46,615 nt of DNA from Clostridium lacusfryxellense (lineage in GTDB: Bacteria > Bacillota > Clostridia > Clostridiales > Clostridiaceae). Where the stretch lies: NCBI RefSeq assembly GCF_018861735.1, contig NZ_JAHLEB010000040.1, positions 1-46,615 of the forward strand. Reading direction: 5' to 3'. Below the pieces are notes generated by a model. That model worked only from the letters and a program-made list of their open reading frames with translations, had not been told where the DNA came from and ran no database searches. Shown piece after piece: positions 8,826-17,217 of the stretch (position 1 is its first letter; each line of letters starts with the position of its first letter). The position numbers and the translations under genes are program-made.

Positions 8826-8978
8826 TTATAGGTGCCTTGTAAATGGGGTTAAAAGGGAAAGTGGTTAAAATCCACTGCAGCCCACCGCTACTGTATTAAG
8901 GATGAAATCCAAAAAACCATTGGGAAACTGAGAAGGTTGGAAAGTAAGATGATGATTAAGCCAGTAAACCTGCCTAAA
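8826..8978 (+). promoter_or_regulatory. Cobalamin (AdoCbl) riboswitch
   Basis: The conserved blocks appear in order: GGTGCC near 8831, GGGAAAGTGG (8855-8864), CACTGCAGCCCACCGCTACTG spanning 8873-8893, GGGAAACTGAGAAGG near 8922-8936, and the B12 box AAGCCAGTAAACCTGCCT at 8958-8975. It precedes cobU-btuFCD, which fits feedback repression by cobalamin. A short ORF and a terminator-like hairpin lie between aptamer and cobU. Confidence 0.95.
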
Positions 8979-9011
8979 GCTCAAATTTTAATCTTCGGAG
9001 GGAGGATAAAA

Positions 9012-9059
9012 ATGCGTGAGTTAAAAATAATATTGGGTTATCCAATAAGAAACAATTAA
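9012..9059 (+). CDS. Possible 15-residue leader peptide after the B12 riboswitch
   Basis: A very strong ribosome binding site, GGAGGGAGG (8997-9005), is placed correctly before an ATG at 9012 that opens 15 codons (MRELKIILGYPIRNN) and a TAA. It lies between the B12 box and a hairpin. It could be a leader peptide whose translation is gated by the riboswitch, or the relic of a deleted first gene. No homologue is recognised. Confidence 0.35.
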   Translation: MRELKIILGYPIRNN

Positions 9060-9069
9060 TTGCATTATT

Positions 9070-9098
9070 CCACATCCTTGAGATGCGGTTTTTTTTTA
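9070..9098 (+). terminator. Attenuator hairpin upstream of cobU
   Basis: CCACATC (9070-9076) and GATGCGG (9082-9088) pair with one A-C mismatch and are followed by a run of at least eight T. It is the likely expression platform of the cobalamin riboswitch. Confidence 0.65.
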
Positions 9099-9152
9099 TT
9101 GTTAGAGAATTTTAGATTAAAAGTTTAATATTAAAATAAAAAGGGGAATACT

Positions 9153-9713
9153 ATGGGAAAGATTGTTCTTATAACAGGTGGAGCAAGGAGCGGTAAAAGT
9201 ACATATGCTGAGAAGTTAGCGACGGAAGCTAAAGGCAGAGTACTTTATATTGCGACTTCAATTCCATTCGATGATGAAATGAAGGATAGGGTAAAAAAAC
9301 ATAAAGAACGAAGACCTGATACATGGAAGACTTTTGAAGGTTACAAGGACTTAAAACAGGTATTTTATAACCATGAAATACAATTTGATGCAATATTACT
9401 TGATTGTATAACAATAATGGTTACAAATCTTATGTTTGAGAATTCCTTTGAAAATTTCGATGATCTTGGTGATAAAGAGATAGATAAAATGGAGGAAGGA
9501 ATTTTACAAGAGATATCTGATTTTTTAGGTGAAGCAGAAAAAAGCTCAAAAGAAATAATTATTGTAACTAACGAGCTTGGATCAGGAATTGTGCCGGAAA
9601 ATAAGATGGCTAGAGTTTTTAGAGACATTGCAGGTAGGGTAAATCAATATATCGCTTCAAGAGCACAGGAAGTATATATGGTGGTTTGCGGTATTCAAAT
9701 TAAAATAAAATAG
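9153..9713 (+). CDS. cobU: Adenosylcobinamide kinase / phosphate guanylyltransferase
   Basis: A 186-residue cytosolic enzyme of the CobU/CobP family. It phosphorylates adenosylcobinamide and then attaches GMP, giving AdoCbi-GDP in the nucleotide-loop assembly of cobalamin. The P-loop GGARSGKS covers residues 9-16. The following HKERRP (H50) supplies the histidine region used for GMP transfer. The C-terminal VTNELGSGIVP and ARVFRDIAGRVNQYIA are family hallmarks. It is the first full gene behind the cobalamin riboswitch and precedes btuFCD. No cobS, cobT or cobC is in the window, so the rest of the salvage pathway must be elsewhere. Confidence 0.92.
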   Translation: MGKIVLITGGARSGKSTYAEKLATEAKGRVLYIATSIPFDDEMKDRVKKHKERRPDTWKTFEGYKDLKQVFYNHEIQFDAILLDCITIMVTNLMFENSFENFDDLGDKEIDKMEEGILQEISDFLGEAEKSSKEIIIVTNELGSGIVPENKMARVFRDIAGRVNQYIASRAQEVYMVVCGIQIKIK

Positions 9714-9754
9714 AAAATTATAAAATTATAAAATCCTAATTAGCGGAGGTTAAT

Positions 9755-10717
9755 ATGTTTAAAAGGAAAAGTATTATAAGTATTGTTTTAACTGTAGTTC
9801 TTTGTTTAGTGCTTAGTGCATGTGGAAATAAGGTTGAGAATAACGATAATAAAAATAGCAAGGCTAAGAGTTCTACTGAAAGTGGATCAAATGTTGTGAT
9901 ATATCCGCTAGAGGTGGTTGATGCATATAATAGAACCGTTAAAATTGACAAAGAACCTAAAAGAATTATTACAATTTCACCAGATATAACAGAGGGGATA
10001 TATGCCCTTGGTAAAGGTTCGAGTCTTGTTGGGAGAAGTGATTATGATGATTACCCAGTTCAAGCACTCAAAGTTCCATCCGTTGGTAGCTTACTTGAAC
10101 CAAATATAGAAAAGATTGCTGAATTAAAACCTGATTTAGTTATAGCATCAACTCTTTTTAGTAAGGACGTTATTAAAAAATTAGAAACCCTTAATATAAA
10201 GGTAATAGTTTTATATGGACAGGAAAATTTTACTGGGGTATATGATACTATGGAGAAACTTGGAAAGGTTGTGAATGCTAGTGAGAAATCTTTAGAAATA
10301 GTATCGGATATGAAAAATAAAGTTGCAGAAATAACTGACAAGGTAAAAACTGCAAAAAAGCCAATAGTTTATTATGTAGTAGGGTTTGGTAAAAGTGGAG
10401 ATTTTACCGCGGGAAAAGATACATTTATAGGGAATATGATAGAGATGGCTGGTGGAGAAAATGCTGCAAAGGACGTAGTTGGTTGGAAATACAGCATAGA
10501 AAAACTTCTAGATAAAAATCCAGATATACTAATATGCTCTAAGTTATATAACTCGAAAAAAGGCATAGAAGTTACCAATGGCTACAAAGAATTGACGGCA
10601 GTAAAGAGTGGTAAATTACTAGAAGTTGATGAAAATATTATTGTTAGGCAAGGACCAAGACTTGCAGATGGTCTTGAAGAAATGGCTAAATTAATTCATC
10701 CTGAGCTATTCAAATAA
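9755..10717 (+). CDS. btuF: Corrinoid ABC transporter substrate-binding lipoprotein
   Basis: A 320-residue protein with a lipoprotein signal (LCLVLSACGNK; Cys at about 23) and a class III helical-backbone binding fold (PF01497): RIITISPDITEGIYALG, LKPDLVIAS, and the C-terminal DGLEEMAKLIHPELF. It would capture corrinoids outside the membrane and deliver them to the BtuCD homologues encoded next. Its place under the B12 riboswitch and after cobU argues for corrinoids rather than siderophores or haem, which use the same fold. GCGGAGG precedes the ATG. Confidence 0.85.
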   Translation: MFKRKSIISIVLTVVLCLVLSACGNKVENNDNKNSKAKSSTESGSNVVIYPLEVVDAYNRTVKIDKEPKRIITISPDITEGIYALGKGSSLVGRSDYDDYPVQALKVPSVGSLLEPNIEKIAELKPDLVIASTLFSKDVIKKLETLNIKVIVLYGQENFTGVYDTMEKLGKVVNASEKSLEIVSDMKNKVAEITDKVKTAKKPIVYYVVGFGKSGDFTAGKDTFIGNMIEMAGGENAAKDVVGWKYSIEKLLDKNPDILICSKLYNSKKGIEVTNGYKELTAVKSGKLLEVDENIIVRQGPRLADGLEEMAKLIHPELFK

Positions 10718-10731
10718 AGGGGATGGGGAAC

Positions 10732-11784
10732 ATGACTTTTATTGAAAGGAAAAATCATTATATAAGAATTTTTGCGGTAGGTTTATTTTTACTTATAATT
10801 GTAATAATTGCTGCAGCAAACTTTGGAGTGGCAAATATTTCTTTTAATCAGACTGTTTTAATTGTAATGAGCAAAATCCCAATAGTGAATAACTTTGTAT
10901 CCTTAGAAGGTATTAAGGCTACATCTGTAATTATATTGCTGAATCTAAGGCTACCGAGAATACTTTTATCCTGCCTGGTAGGAGCGGCACTTTCGGTGGT
11001 GGGTACTTCTTTTCAAGGTATTTTTAAGAATCCTATGGCAGATCCATTTGTATTGGGAGTTTCATCTGGTGCGGCGCTTGGGGCTACTATAACAATGGTG
11101 TTTTTTAAAGAAAGTCAATTGTTTGGAATGAGTATAATAGCAATGAGTGCTTTCATGGGTGCTATCATAACTACGTTTCTGGTTTATAACATTGCGAGGG
11201 TGGGCACAAAAGTTCCTGTTACTACCCTACTACTTGCAGGTGTTGCTATAAATTACTTATTATCATCTATTATTTCATTAATTATGACATTCAATAGAGA
11301 CAATATTGAGGAAATAATTATGTGGACTATGGGCAGTTTCTCAACAAGTGGCTGGAATGAAGTAATTTTACTATTTATTATAGTAGTTCCCTCGATTTTA
11401 TTTATAGCTACATTTTCAAGAGATCTAAATGTCATGATGCTTGGAGAGGATAGTGCAAGAAGCCTTGGAATAGATGTTAATGGATTTAAAAAATATATAT
11501 TTGTATTAAGCACTTTAATGGTGGCAGCAGTTGTATCTGTAAGTGGAATAATCGGTTTCGTTGGGCTTATAGTACCTCACGCTATTAGAATGATATTTGG
11601 ATCCGATAATAGAATAGTAGTACCGTTTTCAGCAATTTTCGGAGCTATGTTTTTAATAATTTGCGATACCCTAGCAAGGGTAATAGTACCACCTTCAGAA
11701 ATACCAGTTGGAATTATCACTTCGATTTTTGGAGTCCCATTTTTCGTTTATTTATTATATAAAACTAAGAAGAAGGCGATTTGA
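10732..11784 (+). CDS. btuC: Corrinoid ABC transporter permease
   Basis: A FecCD-family permease of about 350 residues with around ten transmembrane helices. Typical segments are LRLPRILLSCLVGAALSVVG, QGIFKNPMADPFVLGVSSGA, and the C-terminal GFVGLIVPHAIRM that contacts the ATPase. The ATG at 10732 is preferred over 10723, because the AAGGGGATGGGG tract that would be the ribosome binding site covers the earlier codon. It begins 14 bases after btuF and its stop directly abuts the ATPase start, so the three are a single operon. Confidence 0.88.
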   Translation: MTFIERKNHYIRIFAVGLFLLIIVIIAAANFGVANISFNQTVLIVMSKIPIVNNFVSLEGIKATSVIILLNLRLPRILLSCLVGAALSVVGTSFQGIFKNPMADPFVLGVSSGAALGATITMVFFKESQLFGMSIIAMSAFMGAIITTFLVYNIARVGTKVPVTTLLLAGVAINYLLSSIISLIMTFNRDNIEEIIMWTMGSFSTSGWNEVILLFIIVVPSILFIATFSRDLNVMMLGEDSARSLGIDVNGFKKYIFVLSTLMVAAVVSVSGIIGFVGLIVPHAIRMIFGSDNRIVVPFSAIFGAMFLIICDTLARVIVPPSEIPVGIITSIFGVPFFVYLLYKTKKKAI

Positions 11785-12549
11785 TTGATAGAGATAAATA
11801 ATTTAAGTTTTTCTTTTGATCAAGAAGTATTAAGGGATATTAATATAAATATAGAAAGAGGAAAAATTTATACTATTTTAGGACCAAATGGGTCAGGTAA
11901 AACTACTCTTTTAAGGATATTATCTAAATCTCTCAATATTTATAAAGGTGATATTTTTATTGATGAAAAGGAATTAACCAAGATAAAACCAAAGCGATTA
12001 GCAAAGGAAATGTCTGTGGTATCTCAAAACACAGAAATTGAATTTGATTTTTCAGTTCAAGGTATTGTTCTTATGGGAAGAACTCCTCATATTTCTAGAT
12101 TTTGCTCAGAAAGTGATAAAGATATAGAAATAGCAATGAATGCTATGAAAATGACAAATACTTGGGAGCTAAGAAATAAAAGTATTAACGAACTCAGTGG
12201 TGGAGAAAGACAAAGGGTAGTAGTGGCAAGAGCTATAGCGCAAGAAACAGGCATAATTCTTTTAGATGAGCCTATTTCTCATTTAGATATTCATCACCAA
12301 ATTGAAATTATGAATCAATTAAAACAGTTGAATCAAAACAAAAACATTACAATTATTGCAGTGCTTCATGATTTAAACATTGCAGCAGCGTACAGTGATC
12401 ATATGATATTAATGTTTGATAAAGAAGTTTACAAAGATGGGAGACCAGAGGAAGTACTAACAGAAGAGATAATTAAAAAGGTTTATGGATTGGATGTTTA
12501 CATAACTAAAAATCCTAAAACAGGAAAGACATTTATAATGCCTTTTTAG
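11785..12549 (+). CDS. btuD: Corrinoid ABC transporter ATPase
   Basis: A 254-residue ABC ATPase of the FepC/BtuD class that powers the BtuC homologue. It carries the Walker A GPNGSGKTT, the signature LSGGERQRVVVARA, the Walker B IILLDEP and the switch histidine in VLHDLN. It starts at TTG 11785, directly after the btuC stop (TGATTG), with AGAAGG upstream; this tight coupling should keep subunit stoichiometry. It is the last gene of the riboswitch-controlled operon, and a long hairpin follows at 12615-12650. Confidence 0.88.
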   Translation: MIEINNLSFSFDQEVLRDININIERGKIYTILGPNGSGKTTLLRILSKSLNIYKGDIFIDEKELTKIKPKRLAKEMSVVSQNTEIEFDFSVQGIVLMGRTPHISRFCSESDKDIEIAMNAMKMTNTWELRNKSINELSGGERQRVVVARAIAQETGIILLDEPISHLDIHHQIEIMNQLKQLNQNKNITIIAVLHDLNIAAAYSDHMILMFDKEVYKDGRPEEVLTEEIIKKVYGLDVYITKNPKTGKTFIMPF

Positions 12550-12614
12550 AATAGGAATGTAACTTTTAAAAGATATGACTCCCAAAGCTAAAGGACTGTA
12601 ATTACAACTAGCAC

Positions 12615-12650
12615 TAAGAGCATCTTAAGCTATTGCTTGAGATGCTCTTA
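12615..12650 (+). terminator. Terminator-like hairpin after btuD
   Basis: TAAGAGCATCTTAAGC pairs with GCTTGAGATGCTCTTA, a 16-bp stem with one G-U pair and a TATT loop. There is no strong T run after it, so it may be a processed or weak terminator. The rest of 12550-12898 holds a loose inverted repeat (ATTAGAG 12706-12712 / CTCTAAT 12752-12758) and no gene. Confidence 0.6.
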
Positions 12651-12898
12651 ATGATTTGTAGTTTATTCTATATATAAATTGAGCTTTAGTTAAAAAAGAA
12701 AGCAAATTAGAGTTTTTAAGATCAATTAAAATATGATTACCGTTTACGAGGCTCTAATCATCTATGAACTTGTTTTGACTGTTTATTTTAAAAATGGTAT
12801 ACCTAAGGAGACTGATTATTAATATTTTAATAATGGGTTACCGCTATCAAGAGATTACATGTATAAATAATAAAATTTATGACGAGTAGGTGAAAAGA

Positions 12899-13252
12899 AT
12901 GAAGTACTTAAGACAAATAATGATTATTTTGATTCCATATCTCATTGGAACCATATTACAATTACTATTCAATTTGCCAATTCCAGGAGCGGTCATTGGT
13001 CTTATTTTGCTGTTTTTAGCATTACAAATTGGAATAGTTAAAGCTTACATGATAGAGGATGTCTGCGAATTTCTCCTATCAAACATGTCTTTTTTCTTTA
13101 TTCCTGCTGGAGTAGGCTTAATGACAGCTTTTGGTGTTTTGAAAGGGAAATGGATACCGTTTATAATTATAGTTGTTATTTCTACATGTTTAGTTTGGAT
13201 TGTAACCGCATTTGTAGTTAAATTTTTAAGGAAAGGATGTCAAAATGAATGA
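12899..13252 (+). CDS. lrgA: LrgA/CidA family holin-like membrane protein
   Basis: A protein of about 117 residues with four transmembrane helices (CidA/LrgA family). The typical signature is IPGAVIGLILLFLALQIG, followed by FFFIPAGVGLM. I place the start at ATG 12899, because AGGTGA (12888-12893) is correctly spaced for it and overlaps an in-frame GTG at 12890. LrgA works with LrgB. The pair was first described as antiholin-like control of murein hydrolases, and in Bacillus a related pair takes up pyruvate. No LytS/LytR regulator is seen nearby. Confidence 0.88.
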   Translation: MKYLRQIMIILIPYLIGTILQLLFNLPIPGAVIGLILLFLALQIGIVKAYMIEDVCEFLLSNMSFFFIPAGVGLMTAFGVLKGKWIPFIIIVVISTCLVWIVTAFVVKFLRKGCQNE

Positions 13253-13949
13253 CTTAATTATTTCACCAGTTTTTGGTGTACTAGCATCCCTCATTGCTTA
13301 TGAGGTAGGAATTTACATAAAGAAAAAAGGGAGACTTTCAATATTTAATCCACTTATGTTAGCTATTATTATATTAATAAGTTTCCTTACAAAATTCAAT
13401 ATTAAATATGAAGACTATAATAATGGAGGTCAAATAATTTCATTTTTCTTATATCCTGCCACAGTGGCATTAGCACTTCCAATGTATAAGAAATTTGCAT
13501 TATTTAAAGAAAATGCGGCTGCAATACTCATAGGGATTTTTAGTGGCGCCATTGTGGGGTTTGTATGTGTAGTGTTTCTTTCAAAATTATTTGGATTTAC
13601 AGATGTACTTATAGAATCTTTAATACCTAAGTCGATAACGACACCTATAGGAATAGCATTGTCCAAGCAGTTAGGGGGACTCTCATCAATTACTGTTGTA
13701 GCTATAATAATGACAGGAATCATAGGTTCAATTGCTGGTCCACTTTTATATAAAACTTTCAAAATTAAGGATGAAGTTGCTCTAGGAATTGCTATGGGAG
13801 CTTCAGCGCATGCTCTGGGAACAGCAAGGGCGATGGAAATAGGTGAAACCGAGGGAGCATTGAGTGGCTTAACTATGGCTATTTCAGGAATTGTAGCTGT
13901 TCTTTTATACCCATTATTATGGAAAGTAGTTATTGGTTTTATACAATAA
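13245..13949 (+). CDS. lrgB: LrgB family membrane protein
   Basis: A 234-residue polytopic membrane protein of the LrgB/CidB family. Recognisable blocks are LFKENAAAILIGIFSG, SLIPKSITTPIGIALS and GASAHALGTARAMEIGE followed by GAL. It overlaps the end of lrgA by 8 bases and has AAGGA just upstream, so the two are translated together and presumably form one complex. It controls cell-wall lytic activity or transports small organic acids in relatives; the sequence cannot separate these. Confidence 0.9.
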   Translation: MNDLIISPVFGVLASLIAYEVGIYIKKKGRLSIFNPLMLAIIILISFLTKFNIKYEDYNNGGQIISFFLYPATVALALPMYKKFALFKENAAAILIGIFSGAIVGFVCVVFLSKLFGFTDVLIESLIPKSITTPIGIALSKQLGGLSSITVVAIIMTGIIGSIAGPLLYKTFKIKDEVALGIAMGASAHALGTARAMEIGETEGALSGLTMAISGIVAVLLYPLLWKVVIGFIQ

Positions 13950-14031
13950 GTTTCCGGAATATACTTTATTTTATACTGTATTTAAATAAATCTATGAATA
14001 TAGTGTATGTTTATTTAAGGAGGTTTTTTTA

Positions 14032-14598
14032 GTGAAAAAGGATGAAGAAATGGGACCAATAGATAAATTATTTAATTCAATAGATAATTTGTTATCAGAT
14101 GAGAAAGAGCAAAAATTAAGAATAAAATTGGGAAAAGAAATACGTAAGTGTATTTTTACAGGCGAAATAGTAGATAGACTTAATGAATATGATTTCTCTG
14201 GTTTGGTTGAAGAAGAAGAGAAATCAATGGTACTATTTTCTATGATATTTCCAGTGTTTGTTGAGAAAAATGAAGTTATCTTTAGGCTTTATAAGCATAA
14301 GGTTGAAGTAGATTTATCAAGTGAGATGAGTGATAGATATATTTATATGTTTTCTGATGGAAGGCTTACATCGGGTTTATTTCAATGTTTTAAGCTTTAT
14401 GATGATGAATATGTTTATGGTGTAAAAAAGATAATAGACATGATTCCAAGTTTTAAGGGCACTATAATAGAAGCTTTGGTGAATTTAAATAATAATGGAG
14501 ATTTTGATAAAGAGGAAATTAGAAACATAAAAGAGAGAGAAATAGTAGGTAAAAATAATTTTAACAAATTAATAGAAAGCTTAAATAAGATTAAATAA
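14032..14598 (+). CDS. Uncharacterised cytosolic protein
   Basis: A 188-residue, charged protein with no signal peptide or membrane helix. It begins at GTG 14032 behind a strong AAGGAGG (14017-14023). The middle part (about residues 60-110, VLFSMIFPVFVEKNEVIFRLYKH) looks like a small alpha/beta domain, and the C-terminus is helical and Lys-rich. No family is recognised. It has its own hairpin terminator and stands alone between lrgAB and the sugar transporter. Confidence 0.65.
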   Translation: MKKDEEMGPIDKLFNSIDNLLSDEKEQKLRIKLGKEIRKCIFTGEIVDRLNEYDFSGLVEEEEKSMVLFSMIFPVFVEKNEVIFRLYKHKVEVDLSSEMSDRYIYMFSDGRLTSGLFQCFKLYDDEYVYGVKKIIDMIPSFKGTIIEALVNLNNNGDFDKEEIRNIKEREIVGKNNFNKLIESLNKIK

Positions 14599-14626
14599 AT
14601 ATTATGATATATTTAAGAAAGGCATT

Positions 14627-14657
14627 AGAAAATCTTTGTTTATAACGAAGATTTTCT
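14627..14657 (+). terminator. Terminator of the 14.0 kb gene
   Basis: AGAAAATCTTTGTT and AACGAAGATTTTCT form a 14-bp stem with one G-U pair and a 3-base loop, followed by TTAATTAG. The rest of the gap to 14924 is AT-rich leader DNA, with an AACGTT-centred element at 14810-14818 that could be a LacI/CcpA-type half site. Confidence 0.75.
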
Positions 14658-14924
14658 TTAATTAGTAGTAAGAAAATATTTGAAAAAAATTGAAAAATCT
14701 AATCTTATTATTATATACAAAATTAACATATAGAGGTAATATAAGAATATAATATTAAACATAATATATAATGTTTATGAATTATTCCAGTAAATGTATA
14801 AAAATTAAGTAAACGTTACCACAACCTATCAATGTTTATAATTTTAAAGAAGAATATCTTTCCGTTACAAAATCCTACTATTTTAAATCAAATAAAATTT
14901 AAAAAAGAAAGAGGGATGTAAACG

Positions 14925-16235
14925 ATGAAAATGAAAAAAATGTTCTGTCTTTTATTAACAGGAGTTATGGTTGCAAGTCTATCTGCATGTAGTGGATCAA
15001 CTGGAAAATCAACAGATGAGACTACGAAAAAAAGTACTGAAAGTACAGGAAAGGATATACACATTGCTTCATGGAATAATGCAGCGGATAATTTAACTGA
15101 GATTGCAAAAGCTTTCAATCAAGCACATGGCACTAGTGGCAAGGTGATTATTGATTACGCTGATAGTGACTATTCAAAACTTAAACCTACACTTGCCTCG
15201 GGTAGTGGAGTACCTGATATTTTTCAAACTCAAAACCGTGATATACCTGCATTTTATAACAATTATGGGTTAAAGTCATTCGCTGATATAACTGATATTG
15301 TTAAACCAGATGCTGATAAATGGGTAGATTTTGCATTAGAGACATGTAAAGCAGAAGATGGTAAATACTATTCCATTCCATGGGATATCGGACCAGTTGC
15401 CCTATACTATAGAACTGATATATTTAAAGATGCCGGAATTGATGTTACTACATTAACAACTTGGGATAAATATATTGAAGCAGGTAAAAAAATAAAAGCA
15501 AAAGGTGATTATTATGTAGAAGCATATAATTTTAATGGGTCTACTTCTCAAGATGAATTTTTGATTTATTTAAATCAATTGGGAGGACAATATTATGATA
15601 AGGATGGCAAAGTAAACTTAGCATCTGACGAAATGGTTAAAGCCTCAAATTTAATGAATAAAATGGTAGATGCAAAGGTTGCTATGGATATTCCCAATGC
15701 ATGGGATGATAGAATTAAAGCTATTAACGATAATAAATTGGTATCGTTTGCATTTCCAGCATGGTATATGGGAACAATGAAAAATTCATGTGCAACTACA
15801 GCAGGCAAATGGGGTATCATCAAAATGCCTGCATTTGAAGAAGGTGGAAACACTTATGCTAATGCTGGAGGATCTGTACTAGCTGTTTCTTCTAAAACTG
15901 TAAATTTACCACTAGCAAAAGAGTTCTTGGCATATGCAATGAAAACTAACGAAGGTAATGATATCAACATGAAGTTTGGAGAGTTCCCTTCATACAAACC
16001 TGCATATGATACAGAATATTTTAAATCTAAAAATGATTATTATGGTGGACTAGCAGTGGGAACTATTTTTTCAGAATTAACTGGTGCTAAAGCAACTACT
16101 TGGGGTCCTTACTTTACAGATGTTGCAGCTGGATTAAAAACTGCTGCAGGTAATATCTTAGCTAACAAAATGGATCCTAAAAAAGCTTTAGATGAGGCAA
16201 CAAAAGCTTCGCAGAATACAATAAATGCTAAATAG
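14925..16235 (+). CDS. Sugar ABC transporter substrate-binding lipoprotein
   Basis: A 436-residue extracellular solute-binding protein of family 1 (CUT1). The lipoprotein signal is MKMKKMFCLLLTGVMVASLSAC, with the lipidated Cys at about residue 22, followed by a Thr/Ser/Lys-rich linker. The mature fold shows DIHIASWNNAADNL-like and YYSIPWDIGPVALYYRTDIF segments common to maltose and oligosaccharide binders. It would deliver a sugar to the two permeases downstream. A hairpin separates it from them, which would give more binding protein than permease. No glycosidase or regulator is adjacent, so the sugar is unknown. Confidence 0.87.
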   Translation: MKMKKMFCLLLTGVMVASLSACSGSTGKSTDETTKKSTESTGKDIHIASWNNAADNLTEIAKAFNQAHGTSGKVIIDYADSDYSKLKPTLASGSGVPDIFQTQNRDIPAFYNNYGLKSFADITDIVKPDADKWVDFALETCKAEDGKYYSIPWDIGPVALYYRTDIFKDAGIDVTTLTTWDKYIEAGKKIKAKGDYYVEAYNFNGSTSQDEFLIYLNQLGGQYYDKDGKVNLASDEMVKASNLMNKMVDAKVAMDIPNAWDDRIKAINDNKLVSFAFPAWYMGTMKNSCATTAGKWGIIKMPAFEEGGNTYANAGGSVLAVSSKTVNLPLAKEFLAYAMKTNEGNDINMKFGEFPSYKPAYDTEYFKSKNDYYGGLAVGTIFSELTGAKATTWGPYFTDVAAGLKTAAGNILANKMDPKKALDEATKASQNTINAK

Positions 16236-16272
16236 TTTTATCGAAGCATAAAACTTTCATTTATATATAATG

Positions 16273-16306
16273 AAAGCTTTGTACCGTTACATAGGTATAA
16301 AGCTTT
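16273..16306 (+). terminator. Intra-operon hairpin after the sugar-binding protein
   Basis: AAAGCTTTGTACC pairs with GGTATAAAGCTTT (one G-U pair), followed by TATTTTTAA. It probably causes partial termination, setting a high ratio of binding protein to permease. Confidence 0.7.
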
Positions 16307-16347
16307 TATTTTTAAAACTTCCATAATAAGAAGGGAAGGTGTGTCTT

Positions 16348-17214
16348 TTGAAAGAGAATACTAAAAAAAAAATAATACCATGGATGTTCTTAGCACCATT
16401 TTTATTAATATTTTTAACTTTTATGGTATATCCAATCTTTTATTCAATAGCGATTAGTTTTACAAAATACAGAGGCGGTGAATTCGTTCCTGCTGGATTA
16501 TCTAACTTTAAATTTGTTTTAACAGATCCTACATTTCTAAAGGCAATTAGAAATACATTTACAATTTTGATTATTCAAGTACCAATTCAAACTATACTTG
16601 CACTTGTAATAGCAAATTTTTTAAATAGTAAGCATTTAAAATTAAAAGGATTTTTCAGAATGTTCGTATTTATGCCTGTGCTTATTGATACAGTAAGTTA
16701 TTCTATTGTATTTTTACTGTTTTTTAGCAATAGTGCAGATGGTTTAATTAATAGTTTAATCATTATGCTAGGTGGGTCAGCATTAGAATGGATGAATGTA
16801 GCCACGCTTTCAAAGATCATAATTATTACAGCAGTAACTTGGAGATGGACAGGTTATAATGCTATTATCATCTTGAGTGGACTTCAAAACATAGCTGCTG
16901 ATTTATATGAGGCGGCAGCAATTGATGGTGCTACTAAAATAAGACAGTTTTTTTCAATAACTTTACCAGGAGTAAGGCCGGTGCTCGTGTTTTCGGTAGT
17001 TTTATCTGTAAATGGAATACTTCAGCTATTTACTGAGACAAATTTGATTACTAGGGGCGGTCCTGTAGATGGGACTTTAACAATTGTACAGTATTTGTAC
17101 AATACAGGGTTTGTTTCATTTAACTATGGGGTTTCATCTGCAGGAGCATATATTCTTGCGGTTATGATTGCTATTTTAACCTTTATTCAGATGAAAGTGA
17201 CGAAGGGGGATTAA
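16348..17214 (+). CDS. Sugar ABC transporter permease (MalF-like)
   Basis: A protein of about 288 residues with six transmembrane helices, CUT1 family. The binding-protein-dependent transport motif is present: YEAAAIDGATKIRQFFSITLP, where the EAA loop docks the ATPase. I prefer TTG 16348 as the start, because AGGTG (16337-16341) lies 6 bases upstream; the GTG at 16339 is buried in that site. The second permease begins 3 bases after this stop. No ATPase gene follows, so a shared MsmK-type ATPase from elsewhere is likely. Confidence 0.87.
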   Translation: MKENTKKKIIPWMFLAPFLLIFLTFMVYPIFYSIAISFTKYRGGEFVPAGLSNFKFVLTDPTFLKAIRNTFTILIIQVPIQTILALVIANFLNSKHLKLKGFFRMFVFMPVLIDTVSYSIVFLLFFSNSADGLINSLIIMLGGSALEWMNVATLSKIIIITAVTWRWTGYNAIIILSGLQNIAADLYEAAAIDGATKIRQFFSITLPGVRPVLVFSVVLSVNGILQLFTETNLITRGGPVDGTLTIVQYLYNTGFVSFNYGVSSAGAYILAVMIAILTFIQMKVTKGD

Positions 17215-17217
17215 ATT

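Noticed and set aside
12706-12758. ATTAGAG/CTCTAAT inverted repeat upstream of lrgA as an operator
   Set aside because: Arms of 7 bp with a 39-base gap are common by chance in AT-rich DNA.
12890-12898. Upstream GTG start for lrgA
   Set aside because: The GTG lies within the AGGTGA ribosome binding site that fits ATG 12899.
14810-14818. AACGTT-centred element before the sugar importer as a cre site
   Set aside because: It lacks the full cre consensus (WTGNNARCGNWWWCA); kept only as a note in the terminator entry.
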